Origin: CBDBLK01 sp965215445
GTDB lineage: Bacteria > Bdellovibrionota > Bacteriovoracia > Bacteriovoracales > Bacteriovoracaceae
DNA: 64,000 nucleotides
NCBI GenBank assembly: GCA_965215445.1
Contig: CBDCDT010000002.1
Location: 868,001-932,000, forward strand
Direction of reading: 5' to 3'
The translations under genes and the position numbers were made by a program. The notes beneath the pieces are model-generated. The model had not been told where the DNA came from, ran no database searches, and was given only the letters and a program-made list of their open reading frames with translations. Positions 42,431-50,358 of the stretch are shown here, in pieces; the first letter of the stretch is position 1, and each line of letters starts with the position of its first letter.

Positions 42431-44038
42431 TTAAAAGTCCGAGTTCATCTCATGTACAACTACAACTGGTTTGTAGCCTAAATGTTTTTGACAATATCTT
42501 CTTATATCAATACGGATGATTTCCGAAAGATTCTGTTGTTCTTTCTTTTTGACGTTAGTTATTTTCTCCTGGATAAGTTTTTTTGCTTTTTTAATATGAG
42601 ATTCTATAAAAAACTCTGGAAGTCCAAGTGGTGTTAATAATAAATCTTTTCCTTTTAAACTACAAAAAATAGCACCAGTTTTGGCCATTTTTCTTCTTTG
42701 AAGAATTTTGCTTTTTTCAATTGGTATTCCATGCCCATGTATTGGGATAGGTGCTCTCCCCTCATTTTTATTAATGACAATCTTATCATTTAAAGTAAGA
42801 CTTTGGTGGTTAAGGAGGATATGGACTTCTTTATCGGGGAAATTTTCTAAAAAATGATGAGCGTGTTTGTGCAGAAAGTGGACTTCTCCATGAATTGGAA
42901 TTAAAACTTGCGGCCTCATGACTTTATAAAGTTCAAGGAGGTCAGACTTTCCCGGGTGTCCCGAAACATGAACAAAACGATCATTTTCAGTTACGACTTC
43001 GGCCCCAGAGCGAGTAAGTTCATTGATAATAAATCCAATGGCCTTTTCATTTCCAGGAATGGCCTTACTTGAAAAAATAAAAAGGTCTTTTTCCCCAGAC
43101 CTAAAATAGGGGTCTGTATTGGTGGCCACTCGGCGCAATGCTGAGCGAAGGTCTCCTTGGCAACCAGAAATAATAACACTTAGTCTTTCTTTCTCTAAAT
43201 TAATGTCTTCAATATTGCCGACAGATGTTTTCCAATTCTTTAGCAGACCAAGTTCTTCAGCAGTTTCAGAATACGAGTTAACTGATCTCCCATAAGCTAT
43301 AATTTTTCTTTGGGCCGCTTTTGCAGTATTTATAATAGTTTGAATACGATGGATATTTGAAGAAAAAGTTGTAACAAAGACCCTTTGGGAACGAGAATTC
43401 ATTAAATCTTGAAAATGTGGTATTAAATCTCCTTCTCCTGGAGTATTTAAATTTTTTGAAGTAATATTGGTTGAATCGGCCATAAGAATTTTACGATTTG
43501 CGTTTTTAGTGAGGGCCTTTAATCTTTTAAAGTCAAAGGGCCTTTCGTAGGGGCCATTTTTGTCGATTTTGAAATCACTAACGTAAAAGATAGAATCATC
43601 AAAGGAGTTGATAAGCAGTCCATAAGTTTGGGGTATCGAGTGATTGACGTGGATAGGATTTATAGAAAATTCATCAAATTTGAGAGTATGGCCTTCATCA
43701 TAAATATTTATAGGAACGCGCATTTTGGAATATTCAAATTTTTTCTTCATAAGAGCAGAGGCAAAGGCCGGGGCGTAAATAGGAAGCCCAGGAAAATGTT
43801 TTATTAAATGTACAATTGCCCCTATGTGGTCTTCATGCCCATGGGTGATAATAAGAGCTTCTGGTTTCTCAATGTGATAAAAATCTGGGATTAAATAGTT
43901 AATATCGAAACATGCTTCGTAAGGAAAAAGGATTCCTGAGTCAATTAAAACCCGGCTTGATTTTGCTTCGACAAGGATTGCGTTAGACCCTATTTGCCCC
44001 AGACCGCCGAGAGGAGTTATTTTTATTTGAGATGCCAT
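42431..44038 (-). CDS. rnj: Ribonuclease J
   Basis: 535 residues. Metallo-beta-lactamase/beta-CASP nuclease with endo- and 5'-exonuclease activity in RNA turnover. N-terminus PLGGLGQIGSNAILVE, the metal motif THGHEDHIGA, further metal ligands in NPIHVNHSIPQTYGLL and VSDFKIDKNG, and the beta-CASP region ending in LIPIHGEVHFLHKHAHH. The C-terminal domain runs to GYKPVVVVHEMNSDF. Presence of RNase J in a Gram-negative is usual for deltaproteobacteria-like lineages. It is convergent with the aminotransferase fusion and divergent from rsmE. Confidence 0.95.
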   Translation of the reverse strand: MASQIKITPLGGLGQIGSNAILVEAKSSRVLIDSGILFPYEACFDINYLIPDFYHIEKPEALIITHGHEDHIGAIVHLIKHFPGLPIYAPAFASALMKKKFEYSKMRVPINIYDEGHTLKFDEFSINPIHVNHSIPQTYGLLINSFDDSIFYVSDFKIDKNGPYERPFDFKRLKALTKNANRKILMADSTNITSKNLNTPGEGDLIPHFQDLMNSRSQRVFVTTFSSNIHRIQTIINTAKAAQRKIIAYGRSVNSYSETAEELGLLKNWKTSVGNIEDINLEKERLSVIISGCQGDLRSALRRVATNTDPYFRSGEKDLFIFSSKAIPGNEKAIGFIINELTRSGAEVVTENDRFVHVSGHPGKSDLLELYKVMRPQVLIPIHGEVHFLHKHAHHFLENFPDKEVHILLNHQSLTLNDKIVINKNEGRAPIPIHGHGIPIEKSKILQRRKMAKTGAIFCSLKGKDLLLTPLGLPEFFIESHIKKAKKLIQEKITNVKKKEQQNLSEIIRIDIRRYCQKHLGYKPVVVVHEMNSDF

Positions 44039-44154
44039 ATTTTACCAATTGGGTACTTCATCATAATGTTTTATTTCGTATTATGCCAAGCAGAAAATAC
44101 TACGAATTGTCAACGCCTTGATTAAGGGGAATTATTGCGCTTTTATATTTGAAA

Positions 44155-44865
44155 ATGAGAGCAGTATTTTTTAATGGGCCACTTGTTGTTGGCGACATTG
44201 TGTCATTGTCTTTAGACCAAGTTCACCACCTGAAAAATGTTTTAAGGGTAGCTTTGGGAGCAGAAATTGCTGTCCTCAACGGAAATGGTGAGGTAGGCAA
44301 GGCCAGGTTAATAAAGCTTGATAAAAAGATGGCAAATGTCGTTATTGAATCTGTCAAAACTCATAAGAGACAGTACCATGTTAATCTTTTTTTAGGATGC
44401 CCTAAAAGAGAATATCTCGGCGAGGTTTTTCGTATTGCTACCGAATTAGGGATAGCAAGAGTGTATGTGTTTGAGTGCCAACACAGTCCATACATGTACA
44501 GGCCTTCACCTCATTTTAAGAGAATATTGCAGAATGCTCTGCTGCAATCAAACAATCCCTTTTTTCCAGAAATTCATGTTATTAAGGATATTGCTGGAAG
44601 CTTGAAAGACCATACTTATCCCCTTTTTTTCACGGCGCCAGGGAGGTCAAAGAAAATGCATATTCCTTTTGAAAGGGCCTCCCTGGGCGATTTGGGATTT
44701 ATGGTTGGCCCAGAGGGAGGATTTAGCGTTGAGGAAGAAGAGCTTTTCTTAAGTCTGAAATCGTGCTACGCATTAAGTCTTTCTACCTCCATATTGAGGA
44801 CTGTAACATCTGTTTCAGCGTGTTTTGGCCATTTATATTCTTTTTTAAAGATTGATTTCGACTAG
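44155..44865 (+). CDS. rsmE: 16S rRNA (uracil-1498-N3)-methyltransferase RsmE
   Basis: 236 residues from ATG 44155; TTG 44149 is an alternative two codons upstream. SPOUT (knotted) methyltransferase acting on U1498 of the 30S subunit. Visible are the PUA-like N-terminus with HHLKNVLRVALGAEIAVLNG, CPKREYLGEVFRIATELG, the knot region FMVGPEGGFSVEEEELF, and SLSTSILRTVTSVSA close to the canonical LGxRILRxETA. Length fits (E. coli 243). The ribosome site is poor. Confidence 0.93.
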   Translation: MRAVFFNGPLVVGDIVSLSLDQVHHLKNVLRVALGAEIAVLNGNGEVGKARLIKLDKKMANVVIESVKTHKRQYHVNLFLGCPKREYLGEVFRIATELGIARVYVFECQHSPYMYRPSPHFKRILQNALLQSNNPFFPEIHVIKDIAGSLKDHTYPLFFTAPGRSKKMHIPFERASLGDLGFMVGPEGGFSVEEEELFLSLKSCYALSLSTSILRTVTSVSACFGHLYSFLKIDFD

Positions 44866-44937
44866 TTCTTTTAATTGTGTCAAAATAAAAAAAGAGTATT
44901 ATTTGGGTATAACTTTGATTTTTTGAGAGGTTGCAAA

Positions 44938-45654
44938 ATGGAAACTTTAAATAATCAAAAAACCGAAAGGACTCCAAAAATTAATCTCAATCTGGATGAA
45001 TTTGACTTGGATAATTATGAATTAAATCCACTAACTCAGGGATTAGGCTTTCATTGTGTTAAGAAGGTAAGAACAATTGCACAACCAGATACAGGCAGCA
45101 TTGAGAAAGCCTTGACTTCAGATTATCAAAAACATTTATATCCTCAAGTACCATTGAGAAAACTTTCTGAAATAGGCCATGGTGAACCTTTAAAATCTCG
45201 TGTACCTAATTCTGCTTTTCAGCAAGAAGTTAGAATACCTAAAAAGAAGAAATTGAGAAATGCCAGAGAAGTGGATCAATTCTGCGCTTTTTTAATAGAT
45301 AGCAGTATTGTTATTGGGTCTTATTTGGGAATAATGTGGGTATTTATTTCTATTGTAGATATTCCTCTTGAATGGGCAATCTTAAAAGCTTTTGGGTTTC
45401 AATTTTGGTCTTATATAAGTCTGTTAAGTGTTAGTATGTTCTTATTTTACTTTACATTGCTTGATTCTTCAGGAACAGTTGGGAAACGTCTCATGGGACT
45501 TCAATTGATAAATTTGAGCAATTCTAAAACAATGAGTTTGAAACAGAGCTTTTTTCGAGCATTGGCCTCTCTATTGTGCCTTATGTTTTTAGGTTTTCCC
45601 TTTTTAATCAATTTTCAAGATAAAATTTCCAACACAAAATTGATAGAAGTTTAA
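44938..45654 (+). CDS. RDD-family membrane protein
   Basis: 238 residues from ATG 44938, with GAGAGG upstream. The first 110 residues are polar and include NPLTQGLGFH, a phrase I associate with envelope proteins of Bdellovibrio relatives. The RDD domain starts at about 125 with the signature R-x-x-D-x-x-x-x-x-x-I-D (REVDQFCAFLIDSSIVIG), followed by two further TM segments and TVGKRLMGLQLIN. The function of RDD proteins is mostly unknown; some are transporters. The rfaE2 gene starts one base after its stop. Confidence 0.8.
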   Translation: METLNNQKTERTPKINLNLDEFDLDNYELNPLTQGLGFHCVKKVRTIAQPDTGSIEKALTSDYQKHLYPQVPLRKLSEIGHGEPLKSRVPNSAFQQEVRIPKKKKLRNAREVDQFCAFLIDSSIVIGSYLGIMWVFISIVDIPLEWAILKAFGFQFWSYISLLSVSMFLFYFTLLDSSGTVGKRLMGLQLINLSNSKTMSLKQSFFRALASLLCLMFLGFPFLINFQDKISNTKLIEV

Positions 45655-45655
45655 A

Positions 45656-46114
45656 ATGTTTTTGTTATCTGAGGAAGCAAATATCTTCTTAAAAAAGATG
45701 AGAGAAAAAGTCATAGTTTTTACTAATGGCTGTTTTGATATTATTCACAAAGGACATGTTTGTTATCTCAATGAGGCAAAATCTTTGGGGGACATTCTTT
45801 TTGTTGGATTAAATTCTGATAGTTCTATCAAAAACATTAAGGGTGAAGGAAGGCCAATAAATCCTGAAAAGGATCGTAAATATGTACTTGACAATTTAAA
45901 AGCAGTCGATTTCGTTGAAGTTTTCAGTGAGGCAACTCCTCTCGAATTAATTAAACAAGTCAGGCCCAATATTCTTGTTAAAGGAGGTGACTGGAAACTT
46001 GATGAAATTGTTGGCTCTGAATTTGTTTTGGGCAAAGGCGGAAGTGTTTATAACTTGACTTTTATTGAAGGTTACTCGACGACCAATGTTGTAAGAAAAA
46101 TAAGAGCAATATAA
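45656..46114 (+). CDS. rfaE2: Heptose-1-phosphate adenylyltransferase (RfaE domain II)
   Basis: 152 residues, only the nucleotidyltransferase half of E. coli HldE. It makes ADP-D-glycero-D-manno-heptose from the sugar phosphate for lipopolysaccharide core. Motifs: TNGCFDIIHKGHVCYL (the HxGH nucleotide-binding site), VGLNSDSSIKNIKGEGRPIN, the ERxxxL-like DRKYVLDNLKAVDFV, and ILVKGGDW. The kinase half must be elsewhere. It is followed by a hairpin and then the flagellin promoter. Confidence 0.93.
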   Translation: MFLLSEEANIFLKKMREKVIVFTNGCFDIIHKGHVCYLNEAKSLGDILFVGLNSDSSIKNIKGEGRPINPEKDRKYVLDNLKAVDFVEVFSEATPLELIKQVRPNILVKGGDWKLDEIVGSEFVLGKGGSVYNLTFIEGYSTTNVVRKIRAI

Positions 46115-46117
46115 AAG

Positions 46118-46139
46118 AAAAACAGTTTTATCTGTTTTT
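46118..46139 (+). terminator. Probable AT-rich terminator after rfaE2
   Basis: AAAAACAG (46118-46125) and CTGTTTTT (46132-46139) form an 8-base stem around a 6-base loop, ending in a run of T. It starts 4 bases after the rfaE2 stop. Only two GC pairs, so weak. Confidence 0.5.
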
Positions 46140-46168
46140 AAAAAAAGAAATAACTTTAAAATTTTCCT

Positions 46169-46195
46169 TAAAGTATATTCTCACATCCCCGATAA
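46169..46195 (+). promoter_or_regulatory. Sigma-28 (FliA) promoter of flagellin
   Basis: TAAAGTAT, 11 bases, CCCGATAA: an almost exact match to the FliA consensus TAAAGTTT-N11-GCCGATAA, on the coding strand and 118 bases before the flagellin ATG. Confidence 0.85.
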
Positions 46196-46290
46196 TTTTT
46201 TGTAACAACTCAAAGAGTTTTTATAAGTTGTTAATTCATACAAGGCCGTATGAAATACTAAAGAATAACCATAAAAAACAAGGAGGTCAT

Positions 46291-46302
46291 ATGATAGTTT
46301 GA
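46291..46302 (+). other. Three-codon leader ORF (M-I-V-stop) before flagellin
   Basis: AAGGAGG (46280-46286) precedes ATG ATA GTT TGA. The stop codon overlaps the start of a second ribosome site GAGGAGG (46301-46307), which serves the flagellin ATG at 46313. Its role, if any, would be translational priming of flagellin; this is unproven. Confidence 0.4.
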
Positions 46303-46312
46303 GGAGGAGAAC

Positions 46313-47146
46313 ATGAGCTTACGTATTGCTACCAACATCCAGTCTTTATCCGCGCAAAGAAATCTTGGAATTATCAAAGATGATCAAACACGAAGTTTCC
46401 AAAGGCTATCTTCCGGCAGCCGCATCAATAATGCTGGGGACGATGCCGCAGGTTTGGCCATTAGTGAACAATTAAAGTCACAAATTCGCAGTTCCCAACA
46501 GGCAACGAGAAATGCAGGAGATGGCATTTCCGTCATTCAAACAGCAGAAGGTGGCCTGAATGAGGTCAACAACATTCTTATTCGTTTAAGGGAACTCTCC
46601 ATGCAAGCGTCTTCAGACACTATCGGTGATAGTGAACGCGCCTTTTCTGATATGGAATTTCAACAACTTAAGGGAGAAGTGGAGAGAATTGCAACGTCAA
46701 CAAACTTTAATAGTAGACAATTGCTAAGTGGAAGCGGCAATACTTTGGATTTCCAGATTGGTATTTCCAATGAAAAGGAAAATGATCGGATTTCTTATCG
46801 CCCACAAGATACCAGCGCTAGAGCTGACGATTTAGGGATCGACGGTTTGGGAGTGCTAACCAAATTTGATGCCCAAGATAATTTGGCCAAAATAGATGAT
46901 GCTATTTCTCAGGTTAACGCAAATCGTGCGATGCTTGGCGCTCTTCAAAATCGCTTGCAATCCACGGTGAATCACCTTGATATAAAATCTGAAAATCTTT
47001 TAAGCGCAAATTCTCAAATCCGAGATACGGATGTTGCCAAAGAAACCGCCAATTTGGCCCGTGCTAACGTATTGGAGGCGTCAGGTGTTTCCGTTTTGGC
47101 CCAGGCCAATAATTCGACCAATGTTGCCTTAAAACTACTTAGATAG
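46313..47146 (+). CDS. fliC: Flagellin
   Basis: 277 residues. Structural subunit of the flagellar filament, exported by the flagellar type III system (no signal peptide). The conserved N-terminal D0/D1 part has SLRIATNIQSLSAQRNL, QRLSSGSRINNAGDDAAGLA and GGLNEVNNILIRLRELSMQA. The C-terminal D1/D0 part has RAMLGALQNRLQSTVNHLD and NSTNVALKLLR. The variable middle is short (about 135-190), typical of small deltaproteobacteria-type flagellins. It has a sigma-28 promoter, double ribosome sites and a strong terminator, so it is its own transcript. Members of this group often have several flagellin genes. Confidence 0.97.
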   Translation: MSLRIATNIQSLSAQRNLGIIKDDQTRSFQRLSSGSRINNAGDDAAGLAISEQLKSQIRSSQQATRNAGDGISVIQTAEGGLNEVNNILIRLRELSMQASSDTIGDSERAFSDMEFQQLKGEVERIATSTNFNSRQLLSGSGNTLDFQIGISNEKENDRISYRPQDTSARADDLGIDGLGVLTKFDAQDNLAKIDDAISQVNANRAMLGALQNRLQSTVNHLDIKSENLLSANSQIRDTDVAKETANLARANVLEASGVSVLAQANNSTNVALKLLR

Positions 47147-47173
47147 TTTCTGTCGGTTATTTTGCTTTCTTTG

Positions 47174-47211
47174 AAGGCCCTCCCAAGCATAGATTGGAAG
47201 GGCCTTTTTTT
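47174..47211 (+). terminator. Strong intrinsic terminator after flagellin
   Basis: AAGGCCCTCCCA (47174-47185) pairs with TGGAAGGGCCTT (47195-47206) around a 9-base loop with one mismatch, followed by T-run to 47211. The stop codon of flagellin is 28 bases upstream. Confidence 0.9.
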
Positions 47212-47272
47212 ACAAATTGCATTATTTCAATCCTAACTTATTGAAATTACTAAAAATATTTATTTTTAAGGC

Positions 47273-47300
47273 TAAAGTTCTCATATTATTGAACCGATAA
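47273..47300 (+). promoter_or_regulatory. Sigma-28-like promoter of the metalloprotease operon
   Basis: TAAA-N16-ACCGATAA, one base longer in the spacer and one mismatch from the FliA consensus. It lies 49 bases before the ATG at 47349. It resembles the flagellin promoter in the same window (TAAA-N15-CCCGATAA). Confidence 0.6.
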
Positions 47301-47348
47301 GATCGGAAATTAGGGCAATTTTGCTACGAATTATTTACAGGAGAACTT

Positions 47349-48104
47349 ATGCTACGAATAGGTAGTTTGAACATTATTTTATCAGGCCTATTTTCAATAC
47401 CTGTATTTGCTACATCATTTATTGCTACCCCTATTGATAATCAAATTGCTCATTCTGATGGCATTATTGTTGGAACTTTTGAAAGGCAATTTTATAAGAA
47501 AAATCAGCACGGTGAGGTTGTTACAGAGGCCCATTTTAAAATAATAAAACAGATTGGTATTGCAAATAATCGACTTTTAAATCCCTATTCTTTTAGAGTT
47601 CTTATTCCAGGAGGAAGATGGCAAGGCACTGTTTATAATGTTAGTGGCACACCAAAATTTAAAAAAGGAGAGAAGGTAGTTCTCCTTTTAAAACATCACA
47701 GTTTTGGATTTTCTCTCACAAATTTATCTATGTCTAAATTTAAAGTTGTTAATAAGGATAAAAAAATTTATCTTGTGTCTGATATTTTTTCAAACCATAA
47801 AAATGTCGGAATTATTGAATGGAAAAATTTTGAAGTTGCAGTTAAAAAACATTTTGGAAGTGAATTAATATCTTCACAAGAAAGGGAATTTTTTGTTAGG
47901 AAGAAAATAAAAGACAGGAATAAGTTTTATAAGAATAGCATTGTAAAAAGACATCCTTATAGGGAAAGACATCCTATATCACGTGGAAGAAAATTAGCAA
48001 GTGTTCCGAAAGAAAAAGAGGATAATGGAATACTCTGGTTCATAATAATTTTAAGCGCTTTAGGTGGAGCTTCAGTTGGTATTGCAAGATATAGAAGGGA
48101 TTAA
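47349..48104 (+). CDS. Secreted protein with C-terminal membrane segment, unknown function
   Basis: 251 residues. Signal peptide about 1-22 (cleavage near VFATS). The mature part is a beta-rich domain (about 25-150; SDGIIVGTFERQFY, FRVLIPGGRWQGTVYNV, FKKGEKVVLLLKHHSFGF). The latter motif resembles domains found beside secreted matrixins in other bacteria. A basic region (about 180-220) precedes a C-terminal TM helix (ILWFIIILSALGGASVGIA) and ends RYRRD, like a sorting or anchor tail. The ATG follows a GGAG site. The metalloprotease gene starts 5 bases after the stop. Confidence 0.65.
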   Translation: MLRIGSLNIILSGLFSIPVFATSFIATPIDNQIAHSDGIIVGTFERQFYKKNQHGEVVTEAHFKIIKQIGIANNRLLNPYSFRVLIPGGRWQGTVYNVSGTPKFKKGEKVVLLLKHHSFGFSLTNLSMSKFKVVNKDKKIYLVSDIFSNHKNVGIIEWKNFEVAVKKHFGSELISSQEREFFVRKKIKDRNKFYKNSIVKRHPYRERHPISRGRKLASVPKEKEDNGILWFIIILSALGGASVGIARYRRD

Positions 48105-48109
48105 AAAGT

Positions 48110-49861
48110 ATGAATTTAAATTTCTTCTCTCTATTTTTTATATTTATGGTAAATATTTTTTCTGTTGAAGCCTATGTATTTCAGATAAATGATAACGGAA
48201 AAATTTTAAGATGGCCAAGGTATAAAAAAGAGATTTATTTTTGGGCAGATAATAATGGAAATGCAGATGTTTCATCGTCCCAGTTATTGGATTATGCTTC
48301 AGAGGTTGCATCGGGCTGGAATGATGCCGATGTTCCTAAATTAACAGTTAAAAAAGGCCCAGGATTCAGAACTAACAGCAACGATATAGTCTTTAGTCAC
48401 AATGGTCTTTATTTTTCTGGAAATTCAGTTCTGGCTATTACGCAAGTGACTTTTCAAGAAGCTACCGGAAGAATTTTAGAAACTGATATTATATTGAGAG
48501 ACACTAACGGTTTTAGGTCTGATTTAGATAAAAAGGAATATTTTGAATCGTTACTAGCACATGAGATGGGCCATGCTTTGGGTCTCGATCATGGTCAGGT
48601 TCATAACTCGACAATGTTTTATAGTTTTGGAAAAAGGCAAAGAACTCTCCATACTGACGATGTTTCAGGTGCAAAAGTTCTTTACCATCAAGAAGATATT
48701 GGAACTGGAGAAATAAGTGGTGTTATAGCAGGTGGAAATTCAGAAATAGGAGTTTTTGGTGCTCATGTTCAAGCTATTTCATCTCTTACTGGTAAAGTTG
48801 TTTCAGGGGCCATTACAGGGGAAAATGGGTTTTTTACGATAGGAAATCTTCCTCTTGATGATGTTTATTTTCTCTATGTTGGCCCTACTCACAATTTACC
48901 CACCCTTTCCAGGTTTTATGAAAATATTCAGTCTAATTTTTGTTCTAATGGAGGAAACTATCGAGGAAGTTTTTTTCAATCTTGTGGAAGCACTCGCCAA
49001 GGTTACCCTCAAGGAATTTTGCTCGATGAAGATAAAAATGTAGGAGTAGTTACAGTTAGGTGTGGTTTGAATATCCCTAAAAATTATTTAGCAAAAAGAA
49101 GCAATTCTGATTTTGTTGAATTAAATCTTGATGAAAACAATGGAGGAGATGCAATAACAGGATTTTTTTCTCAGGCAGATATTAGCAATAGAAGGAGTGA
49201 CAGACTTAGAATTGATTTAAGCAATTTGAATCTTTCTAGGAATGATCTTTTTTTTGAAATTAAACTTCTTTCCCAAGATTTATACTCTATCGTTAAGTGG
49301 GATATGCGAGTTGATACACCTGCTGGTACTAGAAACTATACTAATTTTGTTGATTCCGATGGAAATCCTGAACTTAACCTAATTTCTCGCATAGCACTTG
49401 ATTCGTTTAATCCAGGAAATAATGTTTTTGATATTACAATTACACCAAGCGATTTTCTTGATTTTATTTCTAATGATCCATTTTCAAGCGAAGATTATTT
49501 TCCTTCAATACAAAATTTTGGAGGAGATGCAATATTTTACCTTTTAATAGTGAATATTTCTCAGTCAACTATTTCAGGCCATAAACTTTATTCTCATTAC
49601 AATTATGGGCCTCTTCAAGATAATTCGGAATGTATGGATGCAAACAAAACTTTTGCCGTCAAATCGTCTCGCTTTGCTGCATCAAAATTTCCCTCGAGGA
49701 ACGATGAACAGGAAAATAGTGGAATGACTTGTGGTAATATATTCTTTAATGGAGGAGGAAAAGGGCCTGGGCAGGTATTTTTTAGTTTATTTATTGGATT
49801 TTTGGTGATATTTCTGGGTTTCTGGGATTATCCCTTTAAAAAACACTTTTGGTTAAATTGA
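48110..49861 (+). CDS. Secreted matrixin-like zinc metalloprotease (M10)
   Basis: 583 residues. Signal peptide about 1-21. The catalytic domain (about 30-195) contains the metzincin zinc site H151-E-M-G-H155-A-L-G-L-D-H161 followed by the Met-turn STMF, so it should be an active endopeptidase. Next is a carboxypeptidase-regulatory-like beta domain (about 200-260, GEISGVIAGGNSEIGVFGAH). The rest, with four Cys and a PSRN segment, is unfamiliar. The C-terminus has a Gly-rich stretch, a TM helix (VFFSLFIGFLVIFLGF) and a short basic tail, possibly an anchoring or sorting signal. Matrixins digest proteins outside the cell; prey degradation is a plausible but unproven role. AMIN-like gene overlaps the stop. 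Confidence 0.88.
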   Translation: MNLNFFSLFFIFMVNIFSVEAYVFQINDNGKILRWPRYKKEIYFWADNNGNADVSSSQLLDYASEVASGWNDADVPKLTVKKGPGFRTNSNDIVFSHNGLYFSGNSVLAITQVTFQEATGRILETDIILRDTNGFRSDLDKKEYFESLLAHEMGHALGLDHGQVHNSTMFYSFGKRQRTLHTDDVSGAKVLYHQEDIGTGEISGVIAGGNSEIGVFGAHVQAISSLTGKVVSGAITGENGFFTIGNLPLDDVYFLYVGPTHNLPTLSRFYENIQSNFCSNGGNYRGSFFQSCGSTRQGYPQGILLDEDKNVGVVTVRCGLNIPKNYLAKRSNSDFVELNLDENNGGDAITGFFSQADISNRRSDRLRIDLSNLNLSRNDLFFEIKLLSQDLYSIVKWDMRVDTPAGTRNYTNFVDSDGNPELNLISRIALDSFNPGNNVFDITITPSDFLDFISNDPFSSEDYFPSIQNFGGDAIFYLLIVNISQSTISGHKLYSHYNYGPLQDNSECMDANKTFAVKSSRFAASKFPSRNDEQENSGMTCGNIFFNGGGKGPGQVFFSLFIGFLVIFLGFWDYPFKKHFWLN

Positions 49862-50334
49862 TGAAATTATTAACTTTTATTATTTGTATTTTTTTCATAT
49901 CTGGTTCTCGAGGACAAAATCTTTTGGAAGAAAGAATTCGCAAACTTTCTTCTGATAAGCGGGGAATTTTTTTAAATAAAGGTATTTTTCATAATGGGAT
50001 GAGGGACTTAAAGTCGTCAATTAGTTCTATTCGCTATCATTATAATCAAAGGGACAATTATGAGAGATTGGTGATTGATTTTAAAGAGAATAAAATACCT
50101 AGAGTTTACGGAAATATTTCTTTGCACAATAAAAAAATACACATTAGTTTATTTCAGACCTCATTGCCAGAATCTTTCTATTCTTCTGGAAAGAGCAAAT
50201 TTGTTAAGTCCATTGATTTTTTCCCCATAGATGAAAGTATTCTTTCGGCAGAAATTAATTTAAAAGAAGAGATTGGCCTAGAAATTTTTTACCTCGAAGA
50301 ACCAGGCAGACTCGTACTTGATATGAGGAAATAA
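49861..50334 (+). CDS. Secreted AMIN-like domain protein
   Basis: 157 residues from ATG 49861, whose A is the last base of the metalloprotease stop (TGATG). Signal peptide about 1-19 (cleavage near SRGQ). The rest resembles an AMIN domain: YERLVIDFKENKIPRVYG, KIHISLFQTSLPESF, VKSIDFFP, then LEIFYLEEPGRLVLDMRK, the strand ending typical of AMIN and related peptidoglycan-binding modules. AMIN domains target periplasmic proteins to wall or secretin. It is last in the operon. Confidence 0.7.
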   Translation: MKLLTFIICIFFISGSRGQNLLEERIRKLSSDKRGIFLNKGIFHNGMRDLKSSISSIRYHYNQRDNYERLVIDFKENKIPRVYGNISLHNKKIHISLFQTSLPESFYSSGKSKFVKSIDFFPIDESILSAEINLKEEIGLEIFYLEEPGRLVLDMRK

Positions 50335-50358
50335 TTTTTACAATTCATTGAGGGTATT

